Assembly (NCBI RefSeq): GCF_003012815.1
Contig: NZ_PXYJ01000003.1
Span: 248,001 to 312,000 of the forward strand
DNA length: 64,000 nt
Direction: 5' to 3'
Source: Allosphingosinicella vermicomposti
GTDB lineage: Bacteria; Pseudomonadota; Alphaproteobacteria; Sphingomonadales; Sphingomonadaceae
This document shows, piece after piece, positions 1 to 8,744 of the stretch; the first letter of the stretch is position 1; every line of letters begins with the position of its first letter. The position numbers and the translations under genes were made by a program. A model generated the notes under the pieces. It searched no databases and was not told where the DNA came from. It saw only the letters and a program-made list of their open reading frames with translations.

Positions 1-914
1 TGTCGCAGGCGAAGGCGGCTTGATAGGCATCGATCAGCGTGTTGGCGGAGGCGACACCGCAAGGGTTGGCGTGCTTAACGATCACCACGGTGGGTGGGCC
101 ATCGCGAAACTCGCTGACCAGTTCGAGGGCCGCGTCGGCATCGTTGTAATTGTTGTAGGAGAGCTCCTTGCCCTGCAGCTGCCGGGCCTGGGCGATGCCG
201 TTCACTCCGCCGTCCGCTTGCGTATAAAGCGCCGCGATCTGGTGCGGATTTTCGCCGTAGCGAAGCTCGGACTGCTTCACCATCGGGACGGCGACGCGGT
301 CGGGGAAACGTTCGCCCTGATCGACATGGGCGAACCATCCGGCGATGGCGGAATCGTAAGCGGAGGTGGCGGCATATGCCTTGGCGGCGAGACGCTTGCG
401 GAAGGCGAGCGAGGTCGCGCCGCCATTGCCCTCCAGCTCGCCGATCAATTCGGCATAATCGGACGGATCGGTGACGATCGCGACATGGGCGTGGTTCTTC
501 GCGGCCGAGCGGACCATGGACGGGCCGCCAATGTCGATATTCTCGATAATCTCGTCCCGCTCCGCGCCCTTCGCGACGGTCTGCGCAAAGGGGTAGAGAT
601 TGACGACGACTAGGTCGATGGTGCCGATCCCGTGCTCTTCCATCGCGGTGACATGTTCGGGATTGTCGCGGACAGCGAGGAGGCCGCCATGGACTTTCGG
701 GTGGAGCGTCTTCACCCGGCCGTCCATCATTTCCGGAAAGCCGGTGAGGTCCGAAATGTCGCGAACATCGAGACCCGCATCCCGCAATGCTTTTGCGGTG
801 CCGCCGGTGGAGACGAGGTCGACGCCTTGTGCGGCCAGCACCCGGCCAAGCTCGACGAGCCCCGTCTTGTCCGAAACCGAAAGAAGGGCGCGCCTGACCT
901 TGACCTGATCCATG
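1..914 (-). CDS. purH: Bifunctional AICAR transformylase / IMP cyclohydrolase, partial
   Basis: Catalyses the last two steps of purine synthesis (AICAR formylation, then closure to IMP) in the cytosol. The reading frame opens with [18 protein letters not shown] and continues through [24 protein letters not shown] and [11 protein letters not shown], the hallmark of the N-terminal MGS-like IMP cyclohydrolase domain. Only about 304 codons of the usual 520-530 are present; the gene runs off the left edge, so most of the transformylase domain is missing from view. It lies 24 bp after rpe on the same strand, probably in one transcript. Confidence 0.95.
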
Positions 915-938
915 TGTGTCCTCGTGTGTGGGCGGCCT

Positions 939-1598
939 TTAGCCGCGCAGGTTTCTGATATTCTCTGCGTATCTGTCTGGCCCGCCCTTGAAGGTGGCGG
1001 TGCCCGCGACGAGCGCATCGGCGCCCGCGTCGACGATGCGGCGGCAATTGCCCTGATCGACGCCGCCGTCGACTTCCAGGTCGATGGGCCTGCCGATCTT
1101 GTCGATCTGCTTGCGGATCGCCTCGACCTTGCGGAGCTGGCTTTCGATGAAGCTCTGCCCGCCAAAACCCGGATTGACGCTCATGACGAGGATGAGATCG
1201 ACCTCTTCCAGCACATAATCGAGCATCTTGGCGGGCGTGGCGGGATTGAGCGAGACGCCGGCCTTCTTGCCCAAAGCCTTGATTGCCTGGATCGTGCGGT
1301 GGAGGTGCGGCCCAGCCTCGGGATGGACGGTGATGATGTCGGCGCCCGCTTCCGCAAAGGCTTCCAGAAACGAGTCCACGGGCGAAATCATCAGGTGGAC
1401 GTCGAAAGGTTTGGTCGTGTGTGGGCGGAGGGCCTTCACGACGGCGGGGCCAATGGTGAGGTTCGGCACGAAATGGCCGTCCATCACATCGATATGGATC
1501 CAGTCCGCGCCCGCGGCATCAATCGCCCGGACCTCTTCCCCCAATTTCGAAAAATCGGCGGAAAGGATGGAGGGCGAGATGCGGACCGGTTGCTGCAT
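939..1598 (-). CDS. rpe: Ribulose-phosphate 3-epimerase
   Basis: Interconverts ribulose 5-phosphate and xylulose 5-phosphate in the pentose phosphate pathway. The 219-residue TIM-barrel has the family signatures [10 protein letters not shown] at the N-terminus, [12 protein letters not shown] (metal-binding His and Asp), [10 protein letters not shown] in the middle and EVDGGV near the C-terminus. Length is normal. AAAGG lies 7 nt before the ATG. It is followed by purH in the same direction, linking ribose phosphate supply with purine synthesis. Confidence 0.97.
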   Translation of the reverse strand: MQQPVRISPSILSADFSKLGEEVRAIDAAGADWIHIDVMDGHFVPNLTIGPAVVKALRPHTTKPFDVHLMISPVDSFLEAFAEAGADIITVHPEAGPHLHRTIQAIKALGKKAGVSLNPATPAKMLDYVLEEVDLILVMSVNPGFGGQSFIESQLRKVEAIRKQIDKIGRPIDLEVDGGVDQGNCRRIVDAGADALVAGTATFKGGPDRYAENIRNLRG

Positions 1599-1890
1599 GG
1601 CTGGCCTTTACCGGGCGGGGACGCCGGGGGCAACCGGCGGGCTTGTTATGCGGGCAGTGCGGACAAAGCTGTAGAAACTTTACGCCGGAAGTTGATGAAG
1701 TTGATGCTCTGGCAATGTTTCATAATCCGGGGATCGAACCCGCGCCGGCCAAAAGCTGCAATGAGAAAGAGCGTCCGAAAGTCGGTCGGTGTCCATCTTA
1801 AAGCGTGGCAAGCGGTGTAGGAAAGATTGTAATACCATTCCGGCCCGATTGTGGCCGACCGGCATCCATCACGGCGTGGAAGGACAGGAT
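1599..1890. other. Intergenic stretch without a supported gene
   Basis: About 290 bases between rpe and a divergent acetyltransferase. Open frames here are short and lack family signatures. On the minus strand around 1726-1750 there is a tRNA T-arm-like string (GGGTTCGATCCCC), but no matching D-arm, anticodon arm or acceptor stem could be folded around it. It probably holds the rpe promoter. Confidence 0.5.
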
Positions 1891-2337
1891 ATGCTGCGCA
1901 CCGTTCGCGAGGACGATTTGCAGATGTTTTTCGAACATCAATGCGATCCTGTGGCAGTAGAACTTGCCGCCTTTGCACCGCGCGACCGGGACGCATTTGA
2001 TACGCATTGGGCCAAGATCCTGAGCAATACCGGATCATGGGTGCGGACGGTAGAGATCGGCGGCGCAGTCGCCGGTTATATCTGCGCCTTTCAACAGGGC
2101 GGCCGGTGGGAAATCGCCTATTGGATCGGCCGTGATCATTGGGGACAGGGCATCGGCGCCAAGGCGGTGGCCGAATTCCTGACGCTATTTACCACGCGCC
2201 CGGTTTTCGCGACGGTCGCGGCACATAATCGGCCCTCGCTTCGCATCTTGGAGAAAGCGGGTTTCCGCTTCGCCGGGCGACGGCGAGAGGAAGATGGGAT
2301 TGTGGAGATTATAATGAAGCTTGAGGCCGACACTTAA
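1891..2337 (+). CDS. GNAT family N-acetyltransferase (RimJ/RimL type)
   Basis: A 148-residue acyltransferase predicted to move an acetyl group from acetyl-CoA to an amine; the substrate cannot be read from sequence. MLRTVREDDLQMFFEHQ is a typical GNAT start, WEIAYWIGRDHWGQGIGAKAV holds the acetyl-CoA pyrophosphate-binding loop (Q/RxxGxG/A), and HNRPSLRILEKAGFRFAG is the conserved C-terminal block. I chose the ATG at 1891 because AGGACAGG lies just before it and the homologous region begins there; upstream in-frame codons have no family similarity. It stands alone in the accessory stretch between rpe and rsmB. Confidence 0.88.
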   Translation: MLRTVREDDLQMFFEHQCDPVAVELAAFAPRDRDAFDTHWAKILSNTGSWVRTVEIGGAVAGYICAFQQGGRWEIAYWIGRDHWGQGIGAKAVAEFLTLFTTRPVFATVAAHNRPSLRILEKAGFRFAGRRREEDGIVEIIMKLEADT

Positions 2338-2439
2338 CGCCGTTCGACGGGATGCTCGATATGGCTTTCCAGCAGACCCCGAAAGCGTATAACCGTCTGA
2401 TAAAGCTGGATCGTTCCGGGTCTAATGAAGGAAATGCCG

Positions 2440-3363
2440 ATGCTCTTCGCTGCCATATCCGCTCTGCTTGCCGTTCAGACGCCGCCCCCCGCATCGGATG
2501 ATATCGTAGTGACCGGCCAACGCCTCACGGCTGACAGTGCCCGGCGTTATGTGACCGAGATAACCCGCCCCGTGGATGGTCAGCTTCCCCGTTTCCGCCA
2601 GCCTGTCTGCCCGGCGGTAATCGGACTTCCGGACGAACATGCCGCGGCTTTGGTTGCGCGGGTCCGCAAGGTCGCCAGCCATGTGCGCATTCCCGTTGCC
2701 CCGGAAGGATGCGGGGCGAATCTCCGCGTCATCGTGGTGGATGATGCGCCGCAATTCATGTCCGAACTGAAGCGGCAGAAGCCGGAATTCTTTGCCGGCA
2801 TGCTGAACGCCGATGTCGATCGCCTGATGGCCGATCAAGGTCCGGTCCGCGCCTGGACGGTGACGCAGGTTCAGAATGAAGATGGGCACGTATTTGCCGC
2901 CACCAAATCGGGGCAGAGCGTATTCGACAGGGCATCCAAGGACCGGGTGAGCAGCGGCGACGAGCCGGCAGGCAGCGCGTCCAACATGCCTCGCCCGGAC
3001 GGGGGCAGCGGCACGATGCGTATCCGGTCCGCTTCGATCATCAAGGAAACGACGCTTCAGGCGATGCTCGATTCCTATGTCGTCATCGAAAGCGGCGCCG
3101 TTACCGGCAAATCCACCACCCAGTTGGCGGATTATGTAACCATGCGTGCGATCGGCGGCGCGATCCCGCCGGGGAAGGATATGGTCGTCGACACGATCCT
3201 CACCCTGTTCGAAGATGCGCGGGAAACGCCGATCAGCCTCCGCGCGTCCGACCTTGCCTACCTTAAATCTCTTTATAGCGGATCGGGCACGATGCGCGGC
3301 GCGCAACAGCTGAACCGGATCACCAAGGCCGTCCTGAAAACCTCACCGTCCCAAGGGGAATGA
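2440..3363 (+). CDS. Secreted protein of unknown function (DIVVTGQR N-terminus)
   Basis: About 307 residues. A hydrophobic signal segment (MLFAAISALLAVQ) is followed by PPPASDDIVVTGQR, a mature N-terminus common in exported sphingomonad proteins. Two Cys (in QPVCPAVIG and APEGCGANLR) could form a disulfide. The rest is soluble alpha/beta with no catalytic motif I recognise. In-frame ATGs lie at 2425, 2434 and 2440; AAGGAA at 2428-2433 sits 6 nt before the third, which I prefer, though 2425 cannot be excluded. Function unknown; probably periplasmic. Confidence 0.75.
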   Translation: MLFAAISALLAVQTPPPASDDIVVTGQRLTADSARRYVTEITRPVDGQLPRFRQPVCPAVIGLPDEHAAALVARVRKVASHVRIPVAPEGCGANLRVIVVDDAPQFMSELKRQKPEFFAGMLNADVDRLMADQGPVRAWTVTQVQNEDGHVFAATKSGQSVFDRASKDRVSSGDEPAGSASNMPRPDGGSGTMRIRSASIIKETTLQAMLDSYVVIESGAVTGKSTTQLADYVTMRAIGGAIPPGKDMVVDTILTLFEDARETPISLRASDLAYLKSLYSGSGTMRGAQQLNRITKAVLKTSPSQGE

Positions 3364-3364
3364 T

Positions 3365-3703
3365 TTACGCCTTTACATAGACGAAAGCGGTACCGCCGGA
3401 GGCGAGCGGGGTTTTGATGCGGATGTAAGCATCGACTTCATAAGCGTCCGACGCGGCCAGTTCCTCCGCCGTAATCTGAAAGACGGTTCCTGGCACTTGG
3501 TCGGCTGGATCGCCCGTGGCTACGGCGATGTGGTGGACTGCAAGCCCGCTCGTCGCGATGACCACCGGATCGTCGACCGCAACCGCATCGAGACGAAAAC
3601 CAACCAGGGCGTCGGCCCGCCCCTCCAGAACGCGACCGAAGTTAGCGAGCTGGACGTTCTCCTGCTGAAGCGTGCCGTAGGAGAAGAGAGGGATGGAAGG
3701 CAT
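3365..3703 (-). CDS. AIG2/GGCT-like gamma-glutamylcyclotransferase family protein
   Basis: A 112-residue protein starting MPSIPLFSYGTLQQENVQ. The FSYGTL motif is the substrate-binding signature of the AIG2/gamma-glutamylcyclotransferase fold; VPGTVFQITAEELAASDAYE contains the PGTV turn and the segment carrying the usual catalytic Glu. Family members release 5-oxoproline from gamma-glutamyl amines or peptides, but the exact substrate is not predictable. The ATG at 3703 begins the homologous region; 42 in-frame upstream codons look non-coding. It converges with the secreted protein ending at 3363. Confidence 0.85.
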   Translation of the reverse strand: MPSIPLFSYGTLQQENVQLANFGRVLEGRADALVGFRLDAVAVDDPVVIATSGLAVHHIAVATGDPADQVPGTVFQITAEELAASDAYEVDAYIRIKTPLASGGTAFVYVKA

Positions 3704-3747
3704 GATATTGCTTTCGGAAGAGTGGTGCCACATACGTAGCACGTTAA

Positions 3748-4617
3748 ATGATGAGGGAGAGGCCGTTGAAATCGATCGCTCTGTTAATCGCAAGCCTTGT
3801 TTCAGCACCGGCGGCACAGGCCTTGCCATCTCCCGTGGAAGCGAAGCTCAGCCCATGGATACAGCGGCTGAAGACGGTCGAGGTTATGATCGACGGACAT
3901 CCCGCGAAAATGCTTTTCGATTCCGGCGGCGCGGTGACATTGGTCACGCCTGCTTTTGCCAAGAAGATCGGCTGCGATCCCTATGGGCGGCTGACCGGGT
4001 TCAACATGGCAGGTACGCCGGGTTATCCGAAGAAATGCGGTCAACGCGAGATCAGGATCGGTGCCTACAAGACTCGTATCGACCTTCTCTCCGGCGACAA
4101 TTTGGGCCCGCCCGGAGCGCCGGAGATTGACGGTATATTATCGCTTGATGCCTTTGCGGACCAAAAGCTGACCATCGATTTGAGCGGGGACCGGATTGTC
4201 ATCGAAACCGAGGCCTCTCTTCAAAAAAGGGTCGGAAACAGGCCGCCCGTTCCCATCCGCATCATGCGCGCGATGGGCGGTTTGGGCCTCACAACCTTCG
4301 CAAAGGTCCAGGGCCCGAAAGGGGATTTGTGGTTTCTGATCGATTCGAACAATCAAGCGCGGACGCGCGTTTCCCCGGGCGCGTTGGAAGAATTCGGCAT
4401 CGCCGGCAATGTCGTCAGCGAGGCCGTCGCAAATGTCAAGACCATCCCGCTCGACATCAGGATCGAGGGCGTCGAGGAAGGGCCGACGGACGTGGCGCCC
4501 AAGGACATCATCTATGATGGCGTACTGAACGAACGTTTTGTCTACTGGCACAACGTGACGCTCGACCTGAAAGAGAAAAGGGCCTGGTACGTCTTCGATC
4601 CCAAATCCGAACTGTAG
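3748..4617 (+). CDS. Secreted retropepsin-like (clan AA) aspartic protease family protein
   Basis: A 289-residue protein with a signal peptide (KSIALLIASLVSAPAAQA). MLFDSGGAVTLV (residues 55-66, Asp58) resembles the catalytic DTG loop of retropepsin-like proteases, and IDGILSLDAF (128-136) matches the second conserved block of that fold. A second lobe has LWFLIDSNNQARTRVS (Asp199), where the Gly after Asp-Ser is replaced by Asn, so this half may be inactive. The start is uncertain: no ribosome site precedes the ATG at 3748, whereas AGGGAGAGG lies just before an in-frame TTG at 3766. Likely periplasmic; substrate unknown. Confidence 0.72.
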   Translation: MMRERPLKSIALLIASLVSAPAAQALPSPVEAKLSPWIQRLKTVEVMIDGHPAKMLFDSGGAVTLVTPAFAKKIGCDPYGRLTGFNMAGTPGYPKKCGQREIRIGAYKTRIDLLSGDNLGPPGAPEIDGILSLDAFADQKLTIDLSGDRIVIETEASLQKRVGNRPPVPIRIMRAMGGLGLTTFAKVQGPKGDLWFLIDSNNQARTRVSPGALEEFGIAGNVVSEAVANVKTIPLDIRIEGVEEGPTDVAPKDIIYDGVLNERFVYWHNVTLDLKEKRAWYVFDPKSEL

Positions 4618-4644
4618 TCGTTCGCTGAGACGCAGCCTCAGCGT

Positions 4645-5931
4645 CTAGCTTCGGCGCATTCGGACCATGAAAAAGCCGTCGGCGCCACCATGGTCGGCTA
4701 GGATGCCGGGAAGGATGCGAAGATACCCCTCGGATGAGGGCGTCATTCCTTCTGCAATTTCTCCCGAGCGAATGGGGAGGATTTGGAAGTCGAGGTGATC
4801 GGCGAGGAAAGCTTCGACAACTTGTTCGCCTTCTTCGGGCTCAAGCGAGCAGACCGAATAGACGAGGGTTCCGCCGGGTTCGAGCCACCCTGCGGTGCGG
4901 TCGAGCATCGCTTTCTGGCCTTCGGCGAGTGCGGCGATGATGCGGGGGCGGGCGCGGTAGAGGACGTCGGGGTGGCGGCGGAAGATGCCGGTCGCCGAGC
5001 AGGGGGCGTCCAGGAGGATGGCATCGACCTTCTCCTTCGGTTCCCATTTCATCACGTCGACGGCGATGGTTTTTGCGTTGAGTTTCGTGCGGGCGAGGTT
5101 TTCGGCGAGGCGTTCGAGCCGCTTTTCGGAGGCGTCGACTGCCGTCACGTCATAACCGGCGGCGGCGAGCTGCATCGTCTTCCCGCCCGGAGCGGCGCAA
5201 AGATCGAGGGCGGTCTTGCCTTTGCCCTCGCCCAGCAGGCGGGCGGGCATGGAGGCGGAGATGTCCTGCACCCACCAGTCGCCTTCGACATAGCCGGGGA
5301 GGCCGGGCACATGGGTGTCCCTCGGCAAGCGGAGGTGACGGGGCATGAGGGAGAGGGGGTGTGCCTCCCCGTGCTCCTGCGGAAGCAGGAGCCCAGTTTC
5401 GTCGTTCGGCGCCGCTGGGTTCCTGCTTTCGCAGGAACACTGGAGGCGATCGAGGGCGGCATCGTCCTTGAAGATGAGATCGAGCGGCGGGGGCGTGGCG
5501 AGGGCGCGAGAGGCGGCTTCGACGACAAGGCCGCCCCAGGCTTGCTGCCAGCGGTGGCGGACATTGCCGGGGAGGCTCGGCAGTTCGGGAAGCGCGGCGC
5601 CCTTCTTCGTCAAGGTACTGAATACGCCGTGGACGAGGCGGCGGGGGCCGCCGTCGACGAGCGGGAGCACGGTCGAGATGGCGGCGTGGTGGGGCGTGTC
5701 CATCGCAAGGGCTTGGACAAGTGCGATGCGGAGCGCGGCGCGGGCCTTGCTATCGTCGGGCAGCGGCTTTTTCGTCGCGCTGTCGATGAGCGCGTCGAGA
5801 TCGGTGAGGCGGCGGAGCGCCTCGGCAACCATAGCGTGGGCGAAAGCGCGATCGTCCGGGCGCTTCAAGTCGCGCGCGGCGGTGTCGAGCGCGGCTTCCA
5901 GCGGCAGGCCCTTGCGAAGCACCGCGTCCAT
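4645..5931 (-). CDS. rsmB: RsmB-type rRNA cytosine-C5 methyltransferase with repeat-encoded insertion
   Basis: S-adenosylmethionine-dependent m5C methyltransferase for 16S rRNA. The N-terminus is NusB-like; the Rossmann domain carries LDLCAAPGGKT (SAM binding), LLDAPCSATG with the PC Cys, and YSVCSLEPEE with the catalytic Cys. Residues about 165-188 (CSCESRNPAAPNDETGLLLP...) are encoded by a palindromic repeat at 5371-5441 lying in frame in the linker before the catalytic domain. Conserved residues (ASRRAALRL) are encoded upstream of the first ATG; the only initiator-like codon there is CTG at 5985, overlapping the htpX stop, so the true start may be 5985. Follows htpX on the same strand. Confidence 0.93.
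   Translation of the reverse strand: MDAVLRKGLPLEAALDTAARDLKRPDDRAFAHAMVAEALRRLTDLDALIDSATKKPLPDDSKARAALRIALVQALAMDTPHHAAISTVLPLVDGGPRRLVHGVFSTLTKKGAALPELPSLPGNVRHRWQQAWGGLVVEAASRALATPPPLDLIFKDDAALDRLQCSCESRNPAAPNDETGLLLPQEHGEAHPLSLMPRHLRLPRDTHVPGLPGYVEGDWWVQDISASMPARLLGEGKGKTALDLCAAPGGKTMQLAAAGYDVTAVDASEKRLERLAENLARTKLNAKTIAVDVMKWEPKEKVDAILLDAPCSATGIFRRHPDVLYRARPRIIAALAEGQKAMLDRTAGWLEPGGTLVYSVCSLEPEEGEQVVEAFLADHLDFQILPIRSGEIAEGMTPSSEGYLRILPGILADHGGADGFFMVRMRRS
5371..5441. repeat. Palindromic element inside rsmB (GCAGGA subtype)
   Basis: Two hairpins face each other: GTGCTCCTGC/GCAGGAGC at the left and GTTCCTGC/GCAGGAAC at the right, with CCCAG and CTGGG also complementary. Architecture matches the CCGG-core elements found between genes in this window, but this copy is read in frame within rsmB. 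Confidence 0.88.
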
Positions 5932-5981
5932 AAGGCGCAGGGCCGCGCGGCGCGAGGCCGTGCCTTGAGGCTCCTTCGCGT

Positions 5982-6914
5982 TCAGCGGTTTTCACCGTGC
6001 GGATCGAGCGCGCTCGACTTGCGGCGGCTGGTTGGGACTGCGGTCATGCGCGCCGCTGTGGCGACAGGCGGGGGCGAGGACAAGCCCATTTCGTCCGCAA
6101 TGGCGTGGAGCGCGGCGATGCGGTTCCCTGTATCCGGGTGCGTCGAGAACAGGCTGTCGCGGGCGCCCGGCACGATATAGAGGGCGGCGGCCGCGGGATT
6201 ACGGGCGGTAACCGGATTGGGAACGCGGGCGGCGCCCTGGGCGAGCTTTGCCAGCGCGGAGGCGAGGGCGCGGGGGTTGCCGCTGATTTCCGCGCCGCCC
6301 CTATCCGCCGAATATTCGCGCGTGCGGCTAATCGCCATCTGCACGATCATCGCGGCGAAGGGCGCGACGATCACCGCGAGGATCATGGCGAGCGCACTGC
6401 CGCGATTGTCGCCGCCGCCGCCACGGAAGAATAGGCCGAAATTGGCGAGGAAGGAGATGGCGCCCGCGATGGTCGCGGTCATCGTCATGATCAGCGTGTC
6501 GCGATTCTTCACATGGGCAAGCTCGTGCGCCATCACGGCCGCGACTTCTTCGCGGTCGAGGATGGCGAGGAGGCCGGTGGTCGCGGCGACGGCGGCATTG
6601 TCCGGATTGCGGCCCGTCGCGAAGGCATTGGGGTGGGGCGAGTCGATCAAATAGACGCGCGGCATCGGGAGGCTGGCGCGGGTGGCGAGGCCGGTCACGA
6701 TGCCGTGGAATTGGGGGGCGCTACGGGCATCGACCTCGTGCGCGTCGTGCATCTTCAGCACGATTTTGTCGGCATTCCAGAAGGTGAAGAGGTTCATCAA
6801 CGCCGCGAAGCCGAGCGCCATCAGCGCGCCGCCCGAGCCGCCGAGCGTGTAGCCCAAAGCCATGAACAACGCCGTCAGTGCCGAGAGTAGCAGGACTGTC
6901 TTGAAACCGTTCAT
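5982..6914 (-). CDS. htpX: Membrane zinc metalloprotease HtpX
   Basis: Integral-membrane M48 protease for quality control of misfolded membrane proteins. The 310-residue protein opens with two hydrophobic segments ([21 protein letters not shown] and [17 protein letters not shown]), has the zinc motif HELAH ([13 protein letters not shown]), two further transmembrane segments, and the third zinc ligand in [20 protein letters not shown] is also typical. I chose the ATG at 6914 (MNGFKTV) because upstream codons lack membrane character. Its stop codon lies next to rsmB with which it is probably co-transcribed; it diverges from the DUF1674 gene. Confidence 0.95.
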   Translation of the reverse strand: MNGFKTVLLLSALTALFMALGYTLGGSGGALMALGFAALMNLFTFWNADKIVLKMHDAHEVDARSAPQFHGIVTGLATRASLPMPRVYLIDSPHPNAFATGRNPDNAAVAATTGLLAILDREEVAAVMAHELAHVKNRDTLIMTMTATIAGAISFLANFGLFFRGGGGDNRGSALAMILAVIVAPFAAMIVQMAISRTREYSADRGGAEISGNPRALASALAKLAQGAARVPNPVTARNPAAAALYIVPGARDSLFSTHPDTGNRIAALHAIADEMGLSSPPPVATAARMTAVPTSRRKSSALDPHGENR

Positions 6915-6982
6915 CTTGTCATAGTGCCTTTCGTCCCCGAAATGTGGGGGCGACGACACGCCTTATCAACGGAAAAAGACCC

Positions 6983-7153
6983 ATGCCCGGCCCGCGCCCA
7001 CCCCATGTGAAACCGCCCGCTCATCTTTCGGAGAGCCCGCCCGTGCCAGAGCCGGAGAAGGCGGCGGACGCGGAGGAACATGGCGGGCCCAAGGGCGAGG
7101 AGCCCACGCGCTATGGCGACTGGGAGAATAAGGGGATTTGCTGGGATTTCTAA
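6983..7153 (+). CDS. DUF1674 protein (SDHAF4-like)
   Basis: A 56-residue protein ending EEPTRYGDWENKGICWDF, the diagnostic C-terminus of DUF1674, the family of the mitochondrial succinate dehydrogenase assembly factor SDHAF4. By homology it may help load flavinylated SdhA, but this has not been shown for this protein. The Pro-rich N-terminus is probably disordered. GGAAAAAG precedes the ATG at 6983. The gene diverges from htpX with 68 bp between the start codons. Confidence 0.85.
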   Translation: MPGPRPPHVKPPAHLSESPPVPEPEKAADAEEHGGPKGEEPTRYGDWENKGICWDF

Positions 7154-7188
7154 TTGATCCAAAAGCGGTTGCGTCCGCCGCGTTTTGC

Positions 7189-7208
7189 TGTATTAAATCC
7201 ATAATACA
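7189..7208. promoter_or_regulatory. Perfect inverted repeat before the serine hydrolase gene
   Basis: TGTATTA, six bases, TAATACA: a perfect 7-bp dyad ending 11 bp before the ATG at 7220 and just upstream of the GAGG ribosome site. Its position is right for an operator overlapping the promoter. The cognate regulator is unknown. Confidence 0.5.
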
Positions 7209-7219
7209 CGAGGTGGCGC

Positions 7220-8581
7220 ATGACTTCTCTTAAACATCTTGCATTTCTGGCACTGAGCTTCGCTTCATCGACACCGGCCGTTGCCGACAGCGGCATCGAG
7301 ACGCGTATCGACATGGCCGTCCGGCCGTTTCTCGACCTCCCGATTACCGGCATGTCCGTTGCTGTGTCCCGCGAAGGGGAAATCATTGCGCGCCGGGACT
7401 ATGGCATTGCCGACATCGCCGCCAATCGGCCGGTCCAGCCGAATACCAGCTTCGAAATCGGTTCGATCACCAAACAATTTACGGCGGCGGTCGTGCTGCG
7501 TCTTGCCGAGGCCGGCAAGATCGACATTGATGGCCACATCGATGCCTATTTGCCGGAGCTGAAGGGCGCTGCCGATGGCGTCACCGTCCGCCACCTTCTG
7601 TCCCACCTATCCGGCCTTTATGACGGCCCGGTCACCGATGACCTGACAAAGCCGATCGCATCGGAGCAGGTGATTGCCACGCTTCGAGAAAAAGGGCCAG
7701 TCAACGCGCCGGGGGAGCGTTTCCGCTACAACAATAATGGATATTACCTTCTCGGATTGCTGATCGAGCGGGTAACGGGCGATGGCTACGGCGACCATTT
7801 GAAGCGCGTATTCTTTGAGCCACTGGGAATGGACCATATGGCGATCTGCGCCAGCCCGCGTGGCCCGAATGCCTCAGCGGGATACGATCATCCGGCGCGC
7901 GGCCCGGCCACGCCGGTGCCGTTCGCAATCCACCACCCGAGCGTCAACTTTTCCGCCGGAGCCATCTGCGGAACGTCGGCTGACCTGGTGCGCTGGCAAG
8001 TCGCGCTGACCGGCGGCCATGTCGTCTCACCGGCAAGCTATAACCAGATGACGACGCCGGCGACGCTCACGAATGGACAAAAAACCCGCTACGGGATGGG
8101 CATGGAAATTGGCGAGCGCGATGGCGAGACCGTGCTGTATCACGGCGGCGCGTCGTCCGGCTTCATCACCGAACTTGCCTATCGCCCCGCAGACCGGCTG
8201 GGCATCGCGATCCTGACCAATGGCATCTATTCGGGCGATATGGTCGAACAGGTTGAGAGCGCCGTCGCACGCGCCGTCCGGGGCGACGCGCCTCAGACGT
8301 ACCCCGATCTTCCAACGGACGCCACGACGCGGGCCCGTTTCGCCGGAACCTATTCGCTCGGTCCTGTGACGATGGATGTTTACGAGCAAGGCGCATATCT
8401 GCGCGCTCAGCCGCCGGGGCAGGTGGCCGCGCGGCTTCTTTATCAAGGCCAGGGCCGCTTTTTAGTGCAACACGATCCGGAAATGAGCATCCGCTTCCAG
8501 CCCGATGCGGCCGGCGTAATGGAGATGATCATAAGCAAGGGCGGCCGCGACATGCCCCCCGGGCGCCGCGTCGGGCCGTAG
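7220..8581 (+). CDS. Secreted serine hydrolase, beta-lactamase / penicillin-binding class C fold
   Basis: A 453-residue exported hydrolase. The signal peptide is MTSLKHLAFLALSFASSTPAVA. Catalytic elements of the class C fold are present: Ser82-I-T-Lys85 in GSITKQF, Tyr170-Asn-Asn in FRYNNNGYY, and a YHGGASSGF block in place of the KTG triad. The C-terminal 100 residues form a beta-rich extension typical of EstB or D-aminopeptidase-like relatives. Substrate unknown (ester, peptide or beta-lactam). GAGG precedes the ATG, and a palindrome lies at 7189-7208. Confidence 0.9.
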   Translation: MTSLKHLAFLALSFASSTPAVADSGIETRIDMAVRPFLDLPITGMSVAVSREGEIIARRDYGIADIAANRPVQPNTSFEIGSITKQFTAAVVLRLAEAGKIDIDGHIDAYLPELKGAADGVTVRHLLSHLSGLYDGPVTDDLTKPIASEQVIATLREKGPVNAPGERFRYNNNGYYLLGLLIERVTGDGYGDHLKRVFFEPLGMDHMAICASPRGPNASAGYDHPARGPATPVPFAIHHPSVNFSAGAICGTSADLVRWQVALTGGHVVSPASYNQMTTPATLTNGQKTRYGMGMEIGERDGETVLYHGGASSGFITELAYRPADRLGIAILTNGIYSGDMVEQVESAVARAVRGDAPQTYPDLPTDATTRARFAGTYSLGPVTMDVYEQGAYLRAQPPGQVAARLLYQGQGRFLVQHDPEMSIRFQPDAAGVMEMIISKGGRDMPPGRRVGP

Positions 8582-8744
8582 CGACGAATCGCGTCATCGC
8601 CCGGCCCGTTTCAGGGTGTGAGGGGGAGAAACAGGCTGCCGTCATTGGGTAAAAGCCACACGGGAAAATGCGGACTGATCCGGCGGGCGGAGACGGGCAT
8701 GATGCGCACTGCCAACGCTCAAGACCAAGAAGAAGGAACGTCCG

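Noticed and set aside
1726-1750. Possible tRNA gene on the minus strand
   Set aside because: GGGTTCGATCCCC looks like a T-arm, but no D-arm, anticodon stem or acceptor stem can be assembled within the expected distance.
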